Positions 8,076 to 15,846 of a DNA stretch of 64,000 bases are shown in pieces. Under the pieces are notes generated by a model. It was not told the DNA's origin. It was given only the letters and a program-made list of their open reading frames with translations, and did not search any database. How positions within the stretch are numbered: position 1 is the first letter of the stretch; each line of letters starts with the position of its first letter. The position numbers and the translations under genes were made by a program. The stretch covers positions 62,001 through 126,000 of the forward strand of contig NZ_MOBM01000042.1 of the NCBI RefSeq assembly GCF_003732275.1. The letters run 5' to 3'. This DNA comes from Pseudomonas frederiksbergensis (GTDB taxonomy: Bacteria; Pseudomonadota; Gammaproteobacteria; Pseudomonadales; Pseudomonadaceae).

Positions 8076-8745
8076 CGACGCGCAACCAGCGCTCCAGCAG
8101 CTTGAAGCCACGAACCAGCACGTAAGCCATCAGCAGGTAGAACATGCCCGCCGCGAAGAAGATCTCCACCGGCAGGTAGGTGCGGGCAATGATAGTGCGG
8201 GCCATGCCGGTCAATTCCAGCAAGGTCACGGTACTGGCCAGGGCGCTGGCCTTGAGCATCAGGATGACTTCGTTGCTGTAGGCCGGCAGGCCAATGCGCG
8301 CGGCACGGGGCAGCATAATGTAGAACAGCGCTTTGGGCCGGGACATGCCCAGCGCCCGAGCCGCTTCAATTTCGCCCGGTGGAATCGCCTGAATCGCACC
8401 GCGCAGGATCTCGGCGATGTAAGCCGCGGTGTGCAGGGTCATGGTCGCCGTGGCGCACCAGAACGGATCGCGCAGGTACGGCCACATCGAGCTGTTACGC
8501 ACCGCGTCGAACTGCGCCAGGCCGTAGTAGACCAGGAACAGCTGAACCAGCAACGGTGTGCCACGGAAAAAGAAGATGTAGCCGTAGGGGAATGCCCGCA
8601 CGTACCAGAGTCGCGACGAGCGAGCGATGCCCAGCGGAATTGCCAGCAGCAACCCGGCGATCACGGCGATAGCCACCAGCTCCAGGGTCAGCGTCGCGCC
8701 CTGAGCCAGTTTCGGCAGCCACTTGATGATGACTTCCCAGTTCAT
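8056..8745 (-). CDS. Amino-acid ABC transporter permease (HisM type)
   Basis: This is a 229-residue inner-membrane permease. Five hydrophobic segments are visible, together with the EAA loop GEIEAARALGMSRPKALFYIMLPRAARIGLP that docks with the ATPase. The start at ATG 8745 (MNWEVIIKWLPKLAQGATLTL) overlaps the preceding permease gene by ATGA. HisQ/HisM-like heterodimers form the channel of polar and basic amino-acid importers (histidine, lysine, arginine, ornithine, octopine). The FFFRGTPLLVQLFLVYYGLAQF segment is characteristic of this subgroup. The substrate cannot be fixed from sequence. Confidence 0.9.
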   Translation of the reverse strand: MNWEVIIKWLPKLAQGATLTLELVAIAVIAGLLLAIPLGIARSSRLWYVRAFPYGYIFFFRGTPLLVQLFLVYYGLAQFDAVRNSSMWPYLRDPFWCATATMTLHTAAYIAEILRGAIQAIPPGEIEAARALGMSRPKALFYIMLPRAARIGLPAYSNEVILMLKASALASTVTLLELTGMARTIIARTYLPVEIFFAAGMFYLLMAYVLVRGFKLLERWLRVDACQGR

Positions 8746-9437
8746 TGGGTGCTCCTCGCGAAGCCGCGAGCGGCGCGTCGTTCCATAAAGTGCATGCCGA
8801 TCATGGCCAAAATGGTCAGGCCCAGATACATGAAGGCGGCCACCATATAGAAGGTGAACGGTTGCTTGGATATGGTCACGCCGATTTGTGTGTGACGCAT
8901 GATTTCTTCCAGGCCGATGACGGAGACCAGCGCGGTGTCTTTCATCAGGATCATGAACAGGTTGCCCAGGCCGGGAAGGGCGATGCGCCACATCTGCGGC
9001 ATGATCAGCCGGGTAAAGATGCGAAATTTCGACAGGCCCAGGGCCACGCCGGCTTCACGGTGACCCTTTGGGATCGCCAGAATCGCACCGCGAAACACTT
9101 CCGTGGCGTAGGCGCCAAAGCACAGCCCCAGCGCAATCACGCCGGCGGCGAAGGCGTTGAGTTCGAGGTCGGGGTTGCCGAAAAACTCGCCCAGGGCACG
9201 CATCAGGTTGACCGTGCCAAAGTAGATCAACAGCACCCAGAGCAACTCCGGGATGCCGCGAACCAGCGTGGAATAAGTGCCGCCAAGCCATTGCAGCGGC
9301 TTGTACGGGGAAGTCTTGGCCAAGGCGCCGAGCAGACCGAGCACCAGCCCCAGGCACAAGGCCGAGAGTGCCAGTTTCACAGTCATCAGCGCACCGGCGG
9401 CGAGCGCCGGGCCGAATCCGTAGAGGTCGATAATCAT
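8742..9437 (-). CDS. Amino-acid ABC transporter permease (HisQ type)
   Basis: This is a 231-residue membrane protein, partner of the following HisM-type permease (stop and start overlap by four bases). It has five hydrophobic helices, the VRGIPELLWVLLIYFG segment near the first third, and the EAA loop GHREAGVALGLSKFRIFTRLIMPQMWRIALPG. It is preceded by the binding-protein gene with a 78-base gap that could allow differential expression of the abundant binding protein. Family members import basic or polar amino acids together with a periplasmic receptor and a HisP-like ATPase. Confidence 0.9.
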   Translation of the reverse strand: MIIDLYGFGPALAAGALMTVKLALSALCLGLVLGLLGALAKTSPYKPLQWLGGTYSTLVRGIPELLWVLLIYFGTVNLMRALGEFFGNPDLELNAFAAGVIALGLCFGAYATEVFRGAILAIPKGHREAGVALGLSKFRIFTRLIMPQMWRIALPGLGNLFMILMKDTALVSVIGLEEIMRHTQIGVTISKQPFTFYMVAAFMYLGLTILAMIGMHFMERRAARGFARSTQ

Positions 9438-9515
9438 GGATTTCTTTTCAAATCGCGGCAGGCAATGCCAAGGACTGGCGCCGTCAGCGAACGGCGCCGG
9501 TCAGGCAGGTCAGAA

Positions 9516-10262
9516 TCAATAGATGCTGAACGGGAAGTACTTGTCGTTGATGCTTTTGTAAGTGCCGTCAGCGACGATTTCCTTCAGCGCGGCGTTAAGC
9601 TTCTCGCGGATCGGGTCGTTCTTGCGAACAGCGATACCGATCTTGTCACTTTCTTCAACCGGGTCGCCCTTGAATTCGTAAGCACGGCCGGCGTCGCTTT
9701 TCAGCCACTCGTAGTTGACGTACTTGTCGGCCAGGATGCCGTCCAGACGACCAGAGGTCAGGTCCAGATAGGCGTTTTCCTGGGTGTCGTAGAGTTTGAC
9801 TTCAACGCCTTCCATGTTGTCTTCCAGCCAGGTGCCGGCCAGAGTTGCGCGTTGGGCGCCGATCACCTTGCCTTGCAACGAAGCCTTGTCGGTTTTGAAG
9901 TCGACGTTTTTCGGCGCGATGAACTGCAGCTTGTTGGAGTAGTACGGGGCGGTGAAATCCACCGCTTGCTTGCGTTCTTCAGTGATCGACATCGAGGAGA
10001 TCAGGAAATCGAACTTCTTGGCGTTCAGGGCCGGGATGATGCCGTCCCAGTCGGACGTAACCACGGTGCATTCGACTTTCATCTTGGCGCACAGGGCATC
10101 ACCGATATCTTTGTCGAAGCCGACGACATTGCCACTGGCATCTTTGTTGTTGAACGGCGGGTAGGCCGCTTCGATGCCCATCTTCAAAGTCTCGGCGGCG
10201 GCACCGGCGCTGAAGGCCAGGGTGACAGCAGCGGCCAGGAAGATTTTTTTGTAGTTCTGCAT
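9516..10262 (-). CDS. Periplasmic amino-acid-binding protein of the ABC transporter
   Basis: This is a 248-residue protein with a cleavable signal peptide (KKIFLAAAVTLAFSAGAAAE, cleavage after AAA). The mature part starts TLKMGIEAAYPPFNNKDASG, the classic start of family 3 solute-binding proteins. It also has GFDKDIGDALCAKM, DWDGIIPALNAKKFDFLISSMSI and the C-terminal INDKYFPFSIY. These match the lysine/arginine/ornithine/histidine receptor branch, including two Cys that likely form a disulfide (CAKMKVEC). It delivers the ligand to the HisQ/HisM permeases encoded next. A 13-base gap separates it from the ATPase gene upstream. Confidence 0.9.
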   Translation of the reverse strand: MQNYKKIFLAAAVTLAFSAGAAAETLKMGIEAAYPPFNNKDASGNVVGFDKDIGDALCAKMKVECTVVTSDWDGIIPALNAKKFDFLISSMSITEERKQAVDFTAPYYSNKLQFIAPKNVDFKTDKASLQGKVIGAQRATLAGTWLEDNMEGVEVKLYDTQENAYLDLTSGRLDGILADKYVNYEWLKSDAGRAYEFKGDPVEESDKIGIAVRKNDPIREKLNAALKEIVADGTYKSINDKYFPFSIY

Positions 10263-10275
10263 GCGGGTAGCTCCG

Positions 10276-11049
10276 TTAGCGGTTGCTGGACATGAATTGT
10301 TTGCACCGCGCCGAAAGCGGGTTTTCGAACACCTGCTGCGGCGATCCTTGTTCTTCTACCAGGCCCTGGTGGAGGAACACCACTTCACTGGAAACCTGAC
10401 GGGCGAAGCCCATTTCATGAGTCACGAGCAGCATGGTGCGGCCTTCTTCGGCTAATGCGCGGATGACATTAAGTACTTCCTGGACCATTTCCGGGTCAAG
10501 GGCGGAGGTGGGCTCGTCGAACAGAATCACCTTGGGTTGCATCGCCAGGGTACGGGCGATGGCCGCGCGTTGCTGCTGGCCGCCGGAAAGTTGCGCCGGG
10601 TAGGCGTGACGCTTGTCAGCGATGCCGACCTTGGCCAGCAAGGCTTCGGCGACTTCGATGGCTTCGGCTTTGCTTTGGCCGAGCACGCGGCGCGGGGCTT
10701 CGATGATGTTGTCGAGCACGCTCATGTGCGGCCAGAGATTAAAGTTTTGAAATACAAAACCAATCTCGCTACGCAGGCGATTGATCTGCTTGCCGTCGGC
10801 AGCGACCAGTTCGCCGTTCTTGGCGGCTTTGAGCTTGAGTTCTTCGCCGGCTACCAGGATCTGGCCCTGGTGCGGGTTTTCCAGCAGGTTGATGCAACGC
10901 AGGAACGTGGACTTGCCGGAACCGGAGGAACCCAGGATCGAGATCACGTCGCCGTCGCGGGCGGTCAGCGAGATGCCTTTGAGCACCTCCAACTGTCCGT
11001 AGCGTTTGTGCAAGTTGCGGATTTCAAGCGCGGGCGTGGCCTCAGCCAT
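10276..11049 (-). CDS. Amino-acid ABC transporter ATP-binding protein (HisP type)
   Basis: This is a 257-residue ATPase with Walker A GSSGSGKST, signature LSGGQQQRAAIARTLAM, Walker B KVILFDEPTSALDPE and the switch His in LLVTHEMGFARQ. The spacer EELKLKAAKNGELVAADGKQ between the Walker A helix and the Q-loop is characteristic of the HisP/AotP branch for basic amino acids. It is the first gene of the minus-strand operon ATPase, receptor, two permeases, methyltransferase-like gene. The operon promoter must lie in the 550-base gap shared with gabP. Confidence 0.92.
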   Translation of the reverse strand: MAEATPALEIRNLHKRYGQLEVLKGISLTARDGDVISILGSSGSGKSTFLRCINLLENPHQGQILVAGEELKLKAAKNGELVAADGKQINRLRSEIGFVFQNFNLWPHMSVLDNIIEAPRRVLGQSKAEAIEVAEALLAKVGIADKRHAYPAQLSGGQQQRAAIARTLAMQPKVILFDEPTSALDPEMVQEVLNVIRALAEEGRTMLLVTHEMGFARQVSSEVVFLHQGLVEEQGSPQQVFENPLSARCKQFMSSNR

Positions 11050-11600
11050 GTGCGTTCCTCATAGTGTTTTGCGCTCCTGCTATTGGCGGCCTTCCTGGCG
11101 AGGCGGCCAAGCTAGCATAGCGTTCGAATGGCAGCCAACAGCGCTACGGACGGTAAACGGGTGGCATGTGGCAGGTTGTCGCATCGGCACAGCAGACTGT
11201 CGCCCCATCAACAACCGAACAGTCGTTTGAACTGGCTTCGGCGTGGCTGTCGCGTAAAAAAAGGCGCGATGTTGCCAGCTTTGACGGGGGGTTGGAAGCG
11301 CTAACCGGACAAACGTTCCTGATCTGCACTTTTATTGTGCGCGCCTGTATTTCTTGATGGGTTTTTGGTGCGTTTATTCGTTACCGAAGTGGGTGGCAGA
11401 GTAACGCTATGGCGAAATGCCATTAATCTCAATGACTTGCGATGACGGCTCGATCAGCGTGCAGGCCCCGTATCACGGGCGCATGAAATATTTTGGCGCA
11501 ATTATTGCGTGCAGAATAAGAAACGCCCTGTTGGATTCTTTTTACGAGAGGGAATGCAGACCGGGCCGACGTCATCGCTTTCCTTGCAAAGGTAGTCTTA
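11050..11600. other. Divergent intergenic region between the ABC operon and gabP
   Basis: This is 551 bases without a credible gene. The left part should hold the ABC operon promoter (minus strand); no clear element was identified there. The right part holds a sigma-54-type -24/-12 element at 11494-11509 for gabP. The middle is AT-richer and has no long repeat. Confidence 0.55.
11494..11509 (+). promoter_or_regulatory. Putative sigma-54 (-24/-12) promoter of gabP
   Basis: TGGCGCAATTATTGCG matches the RpoN consensus TGGCAC-N5-TTGC, with invariant GG and GC separated by the required 10 bases. It lies about 92 bases upstream of the gabP ATG. This would put the permease under nitrogen or enhancer-protein control, in line with the ntrBC locus elsewhere in the window. 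Confidence 0.55.
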
Positions 11601-12995
11601 ATGAGCAGTAGCCAAAGCTCCTCCAATGGCCTCGAACAGGGGCTAAAACCGCGTCATGTGACCATGCTGTCGATCGCCGGGGTTATCGGCGCCGGGCTGT
11701 TTGTCGGTTCCGGCCACGCCATCGCCGCTGCAGGCCCGGCCGTGCTATTGGCCTACGCGGCCGCCGGTGCTCTGGTGGTTCTGGTAATGCGAATGCTCGG
11801 CGAGATGGCCGTTGCATCGCCAGACACAGGCTCCTTCTCGACGTACGCCGATCGCGCGATCGGTCACTGGGCCGGTTTCACCATCGGCTGGCTCTATTGG
11901 TGGTTCTGGGTTTTGGTCATTCCTCTGGAGGCTAACGCTGCCGCGACCATCCTGCATGCCTGGTTTCCGAATGTGGCGATCTGGGCCTTCACCTTGGTGA
12001 TCACGTTGCTGCTAACGGTGACCAACCTGTTCAGTGTGAAGAACTACGGTGAGTTCGAGTTCTGGTTCGCCCTGGTCAAAGTCGTAGCGATCATCGGCTT
12101 TATCGGTCTTGGCATTCTGGCGATCTTCGGCTTTTTGCCAACCAGCCAGGTTAGCGGCGTCTCGCACCTGTTCGACACTCAAGGCTTCCTGCCAAACGGC
12201 ATGGGCGCTGTGCTGGGTGCCATCCTGACCACCATGTTTTCCTTCATGGGCACCGAGATCGTGACCATCGCGGCCGCCGAATCGAAGAACCCTGGCCAGC
12301 AGATTTCCAAGGCGACCAACTCGGTCATCTGGCGGATTGGCTTGTTCTACCTCGTATCCATCTTCATCGTTGTGGCCTTGGTGCCATGGAACGACCCGAT
12401 TCTGGCCAGCGTCGGTTCCTACCAGACTGTGCTGGAGCGCATGGGTATCCCGAATGCCAAGCTGATCGTCGATATCGTGGTTCTGGTTGCGGTAACCAGC
12501 TGCCTGAACTCGGCGCTTTACACTGCTTCGCGCATGATGTTCTCGTTGGGCAAACGCGGCGATGCGCCGGCCGTTTCCCAGCGCACCAACAGCAGCGGCA
12601 CACCTTACTGGGCCGTGATGCTGTCGACCGCAGCTGCGTTTCTTGCAGTGTTCGCCAACTACGTGGCTCCGGCCGCAGTATTCGAATTCCTGCTGGCCAG
12701 CTCTGGCGCCATCGCCTTGCTGGTGTACCTGGTGATCGCGATTTCGCAACTGCGTATGCGCAAGCAGCGTATGGCTCGCGGTGAAAAAATCGCCTTCAGC
12801 ATGTGGCTGTTCCCGGGCCTGACCTACGCGGTGATCATATTCATCGTTGCGGCCCTGACTATCATGCTGTTCCAGGAAGCCCATCGCGTGGAGATCCTCG
12901 CGACCGGTCTGTTGAGCTTGTTGGTAGTGGCTGCCGGGTTGTTTGTGGCTCGCCGTCGCAAACTAGAACGGCGTGGGGCAGTGGTGTTGAACTGA
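11601..12995 (+). CDS. gabP: GABA permease (amino-acid/polyamine/organocation family)
   Basis: This is a 464-residue, 12-helix transporter of the AAT family in the inner membrane. The first helix carries the substrate-backbone motif SIAGVIGAGLFVGSG, followed by GEMAVASPDTGSFSTYADRAIG, a conserved AAT segment. Other markers are FSFMGTEIVTIAAAESKNP in helix 6 and TASRMMFSLGKRGDAP between helices 8 and 9. Overall it resembles the 4-aminobutyrate permeases of pseudomonads more than the lysine or proline permeases, but substrate assignment rests on overall resemblance. It is a lone gene, followed by a strong terminator and preceded by a sigma-54-like promoter. Confidence 0.8.
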   Translation: MSSSQSSSNGLEQGLKPRHVTMLSIAGVIGAGLFVGSGHAIAAAGPAVLLAYAAAGALVVLVMRMLGEMAVASPDTGSFSTYADRAIGHWAGFTIGWLYWWFWVLVIPLEANAAATILHAWFPNVAIWAFTLVITLLLTVTNLFSVKNYGEFEFWFALVKVVAIIGFIGLGILAIFGFLPTSQVSGVSHLFDTQGFLPNGMGAVLGAILTTMFSFMGTEIVTIAAAESKNPGQQISKATNSVIWRIGLFYLVSIFIVVALVPWNDPILASVGSYQTVLERMGIPNAKLIVDIVVLVAVTSCLNSALYTASRMMFSLGKRGDAPAVSQRTNSSGTPYWAVMLSTAAAFLAVFANYVAPAAVFEFLLASSGAIALLVYLVIAISQLRMRKQRMARGEKIAFSMWLFPGLTYAVIIFIVAALTIMLFQEAHRVEILATGLLSLLVVAAGLFVARRRKLERRGAVVLN

Positions 12996-13012
12996 TTCGC
13001 GCTGGGTAATGC

Positions 13013-13050
13013 AAAACGGCCGCTGTCAGTGATGAGAAGCGGCCGTTTTT
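13013..13050 (+). terminator. Terminator hairpin after gabP (copy 1 of twin hairpins)
   Basis: Arms AAAACGGCCGCT and AGCGGCCGTTTTT close a loop GTCAGTGATGAGA. T-runs on both strands make it bidirectional, serving gabP (+) and vapC (-). It is near-identical to the hairpin at 13835-13875. Confidence 0.85.
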
Positions 13051-13071
13051 GTTTTGTCTGTTGTGCTCGAT

Positions 13072-13479
13072 TCAAGCGGGGTGCACCCAGTCTTCAACTC
13101 GTAAACCGGATACACGCTCAAATTCCCGTAGATTATTCGTCACGATGGTGAACCCTCGTGAGCGTGCGTGGCCGGCAATCATGTCGTCATAAGGGCCTAT
13201 TGGTGTCCCTGCTTTAGCCAATTCCGAGCGAATCATTCCGGTGTGTGCTGCTGCTTCATAGTCAAAAGGCAAGATCTCAAGACGGGCAACAAAGCCCTCG
13301 ATGACAGCGAGGTTTTTTTCAGGTGCGGCAGATTTTTCTGCACCGTAAATCAACTCCATCAAGGTGACAGCGCTTATGCATAGCTGGCCGTGATGACGAT
13401 TGAAGGCTTCGCGTACAACCTGTGGCTTGTTCTTGATGGTGAAGATACAGATGTTGGTATCGAGCATGAATTTGATCAT
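13072..13479 (-). CDS. vapC: VapC-type PIN-domain ribonuclease toxin
   Basis: This is a 135-residue PIN-domain protein. Acidic active-site residues are visible: Asp in FMLDTNICIFTIKN, Glu in AVTLMELIYGAEKS, and the C-terminal Asp pair in GPYDDMIAGHARSRGFTIVTNN. The N..EF.RV motif (NNLREFERVSGLRVEDW) completes the fold. VapC enzymes cleave tRNA or rRNA (often initiator tRNA or the sarcin-ricin loop) when released from VapB. The start abuts the vapB stop with a one-base overlap. The pair lies between two near-identical terminator hairpins. Confidence 0.9.
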   Translation of the reverse strand: MIKFMLDTNICIFTIKNKPQVVREAFNRHHGQLCISAVTLMELIYGAEKSAAPEKNLAVIEGFVARLEILPFDYEAAAHTGMIRSELAKAGTPIGPYDDMIAGHARSRGFTIVTNNLREFERVSGLRVEDWVHPA

Positions 13480-13709
13480 TAAAACGACTCACGCTCCTGA
13501 TCGGTTGGTTGCTCACGGTCAGCCATAAAGTCTGCGCTCACGCCTTCGCCGTCGAACCAGCTATCCCAGGCTTCTCCTGCCGGGGTGATGAGGCGAGTCC
13601 TGCCGATAGCGATAACATCGACACGCTTCACATCACTGGGCATTGCGACGGCTTTGGGCAGGCGGACGGCCTGGCTTCGATTGCTCATAAAAAGGGTGGT
13701 TTGTTCCAT
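13479..13709 (-). CDS. vapB: VapB-type antitoxin (AbrB/SpoVT-like)
   Basis: This is a 76-residue protein with the swapped-hairpin AbrB-type N-terminus LFMSNRSQAVRLPKAVAMPS followed by VKRVDVIAIGRTRLITP. This is the usual VapB DNA-binding domain, where the 'NRSQAVRLPK' string is diagnostic. The acidic C-terminus (SWFDGEGVSADFMADREQPT) is the flexible VapC-binding tail. It binds and inhibits VapC and should repress the operon through a palindrome near its own start; no clear palindrome was found within the 100 bases upstream. Confidence 0.9.
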   Translation of the reverse strand: MEQTTLFMSNRSQAVRLPKAVAMPSDVKRVDVIAIGRTRLITPAGEAWDSWFDGEGVSADFMADREQPTDQERESF

Positions 13710-13834
13710 GGCAGGCCTCCTGCGCTTTGCTGACGCTTGAAGTCAGAAGGATAGAATTTTGTTGGGATATGTCAATGGGATATACGCGATGACTGATGAA
13801 AGGTTGTGATAGTCGCGACAGTTTCAATGGTTAC

Positions 13835-13875
13835 AAAAAACGGCTGCTGTCAGAGATGACAAGCAGCCGTTTTTA
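13835..13875. terminator. Terminator hairpin (copy 2 of twin hairpins)
   Basis: Arms AAAACGGCTGCT and AGCAGCCGTTTTT close a loop GTCAGAGATGACA, with T/A runs on both sides. It lies 15 bases beyond the stop of the minus-strand gene at 13890. It differs from the 13013-13050 hairpin mainly by paired, compensatory stem changes. Confidence 0.85.
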
Positions 13876-13889
13876 CTTCCAGAGTGGCC

Positions 13890-14342
13890 TTACTCGGCCT
13901 TTTCGACCGGCAGGTCCAGCGACTGGCGATAGCTGTCCAGCGCATCGCCAAAGTCAGTGATGAATTGCGGGTCGGTCAGCCAGGCCTGGGCGGCGTCGCG
14001 GTCCATGCCATCGGCCCACATGCGGTAGTCGATCAGCATGTCGGCGGCCAGGTGCGTGGCGGCCATGGCTTCGTTGTCGGCGTTTTCCATGTCCAGCAGT
14101 TCTGGATGGTCGCTGATGATTTCGGCGAGGTTCGACAGCAGGGTCAGCAGCATGTCGTTGCGGCTGGTGGCCTCGGCGTCACGCATTTTGCTGAACATCG
14201 CCAGGGTGTATTCCGGGATCGGCTCGCCGAGTTCGCCCAGGTCGTCGTCCAGCTCGGCGGGTTTTCTGCCAACCATGCGGATTTGCTTGGCTTTGGCCTT
14301 TGCGCGTTTGGCGCGTTTCTGTTGCTTGTTCAGGGATGCCAT
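13890..14342 (-). CDS. Conserved hypothetical protein (tandem paralogue B)
   Basis: This is a 150-residue protein. The N-terminus MASLNKQQKRAKRAKAKAKQ is a highly basic Ala/Lys tract resembling histone-like or ribosome-binding tails. The rest is acidic and helical (YTLAMFSKMRDAEATSRNDMLL, then IDYRMWADGMDRDAAQAWL). It shares this architecture with its upstream neighbour (14349-14765), six bases away, including the basic tail and the LI(D/E)YR.W motif, so the two are tandem duplicates. No domain is recognised. The basic tail suggests nucleic-acid contact; this is inference. Confidence 0.7.
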   Translation of the reverse strand: MASLNKQQKRAKRAKAKAKQIRMVGRKPAELDDDLGELGEPIPEYTLAMFSKMRDAEATSRNDMLLTLLSNLAEIISDHPELLDMENADNEAMAATHLAADMLIDYRMWADGMDRDAAQAWLTDPQFITDFGDALDSYRQSLDLPVEKAE

Positions 14343-14348
14343 GGGAAC

Positions 14349-14765
14349 TCAGTTTGGTTTCTGTTGGGTTTGGGCCGCGATGGCGTCGGACGCCGCCACG
14401 TAGTCAGCCTGGAAGGCCGCAGACTCGATCCACGCCAGGGCGCCGGCTTCGTCTGTCTCGGTAGACCATTGGCGGTATTCGATCAGTGCCGCGAGGATGA
14501 AGTCCATTGCGCCTTCTTCGCCTTCCTGCTCGTACACCAGTTCCAGCAGCGGGTCTTCGAGGAAGGCTGCGCACATCGCTTGTTGACTGATTTTTTCGGC
14601 GTCGATCATTTTCTTGAACAGTTCGGTCAGGTCCACCGATTCGAAGTCGATGCGATCGTCGTTCGGGTCCAGCTCGACCGGCGCGGCAGCCCGCTGGGTG
14701 CGGTTCTGCTTGGCCTTGGCTTTGGCGCGGGAGGCGCGTTTGTTCTGCTTGTTGGCGGAGGCCAT
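14349..14765 (-). CDS. Conserved hypothetical protein (tandem paralogue A)
   Basis: This is a 138-residue protein. The start was set at ATG 14765 because MASANKQNKRASRAKAKAKQ matches the N-terminus of the downstream paralogue; the longer open frame upstream is read-through of another gene's antisense. An acidic helical body follows (LTELFKKMIDAEKISQQAMC, then ALIEYRQWSTETDEAGALAW). It is probably co-transcribed with the downstream copy (six-base gap) and possibly with the hydrolase upstream (37-base gap). Function unknown; the two copies have diverged greatly outside the tail and the YR.W motif. Confidence 0.7.
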   Translation of the reverse strand: MASANKQNKRASRAKAKAKQNRTQRAAAPVELDPNDDRIDFESVDLTELFKKMIDAEKISQQAMCAAFLEDPLLELVYEQEGEEGAMDFILAALIEYRQWSTETDEAGALAWIESAAFQADYVAASDAIAAQTQQKPN

Positions 14766-14802
14766 GGGCGTCGTTCCGTAATTCATTGAGGGGGCGCATC
14801 CA

Positions 14803-15777
14803 TCAACTGCGTGGCACTCGCCGCCCGGGTGTATCGGGGGCCAGCTCGCCGGTCTGCAGCCAGGACAATGCAATGGGCCATAGTGTGGCTTGGTATGCGC
14901 TGCGAAAAAAGGCGAAATGTCCGACTTCTTCTTCGCCGATGTCTTCGGGGGCGATTCGCAGGTGGGTGTTTGTACTGCCAGTGAAGTAGCCGAGCAGGCG
15001 TTCGATGGCCGGAATCGTACCGTAGGGATCGTCGCTGAGGCTGATCGCCAGGGTCTGGGCGGTGACGTTGGCGAAGGGAAGCTGACCGTTTTTGGCGTGA
15101 ATGACACGGCCGCTGGGGCGTTTCTCGTATCGGGCGGTGGGCATGCTCCAGTCGCGGACTACACCGGCCGGGGTGTCTTCGAGCCAGCCGAGGCGTTTGC
15201 CGGGAAAGTAGCCGTACAGCATGGTCATCAATGGCATCACCACATGCCACTTGCCAAACATTCGCCAGCGATGAGCAGGGGCATAGTCGCTCCAGTAAGC
15301 GAACTGCGCACCCACCGTCACCAGGCGTCGGATCACATGCCCAGAAGCTCCCAGTCCGGCCGCGCAACCGCCAAAGCTGTGGCCGACGACATTGATGGGT
15401 TGTTCCGCAAACTCGCGTTGTGCCCTTTGCAGCATCGCCTCGAAATCCAGTGCGCCCCAGTCGGACCATGAGGCCTCAAGCCCCTTCAGCGACGCCGGGC
15501 GCGACTCGCCGATGCCGCGGTAGTCATAGGTGATCACGTCGAAGCCGTTGGCGAACAGGTAATCGGCGAAGCGCGAGTAGTGTCGGCAACGGACTGAAGT
15601 AGCGGCGTTGATGATCACCACCGGACGGGTCGGATCTTGATTCGCATGCCGCCAGGTGAAGCCACCAAGGATGAAGCCGTCGGCGGCGGGCTCCTTGAAA
15701 GATTCACCAGGTGTGCCGGTGGGTAACGGCAATTCAAGTTGCGTCGGGGCCAGTGAGGGCATGTCCTGCAAATTCAT
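14803..15777 (-). CDS. Alpha/beta-hydrolase family protein
   Basis: This is a 324-residue protein with start ATG 15777; a TTG nine codons upstream is less likely because its ribosome site is too close. It has an alpha/beta hydrolase fold: oxyanion region VVIINAATSVRCRHYSRFA, YDYRGIGESRP, and nucleophile elbow NVVGHSFGGCAAG with Ser as nucleophile. The His is probably the one in EEVGHFAFFRSAY near the C-terminus. No signal peptide is seen, so it is cytoplasmic. The resemblance is to serine-aminopeptidase-like or esterase-type hydrolases of pseudomonads. The substrate is unknown. It is followed by the two basic-tailed paralogues. Confidence 0.8.
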   Translation of the reverse strand: MNLQDMPSLAPTQLELPLPTGTPGESFKEPAADGFILGGFTWRHANQDPTRPVVIINAATSVRCRHYSRFADYLFANGFDVITYDYRGIGESRPASLKGLEASWSDWGALDFEAMLQRAQREFAEQPINVVGHSFGGCAAGLGASGHVIRRLVTVGAQFAYWSDYAPAHRWRMFGKWHVVMPLMTMLYGYFPGKRLGWLEDTPAGVVRDWSMPTARYEKRPSGRVIHAKNGQLPFANVTAQTLAISLSDDPYGTIPAIERLLGYFTGSTNTHLRIAPEDIGEEEVGHFAFFRSAYQATLWPIALSWLQTGELAPDTPGRRVPRS

Positions 15778-15846
15778 CGGCTTTGAACCTTTGCGGTTAG
15801 CCAACCACCTTAGTCTTCATGCTGTTTATGAACAATCCACCGGTGC

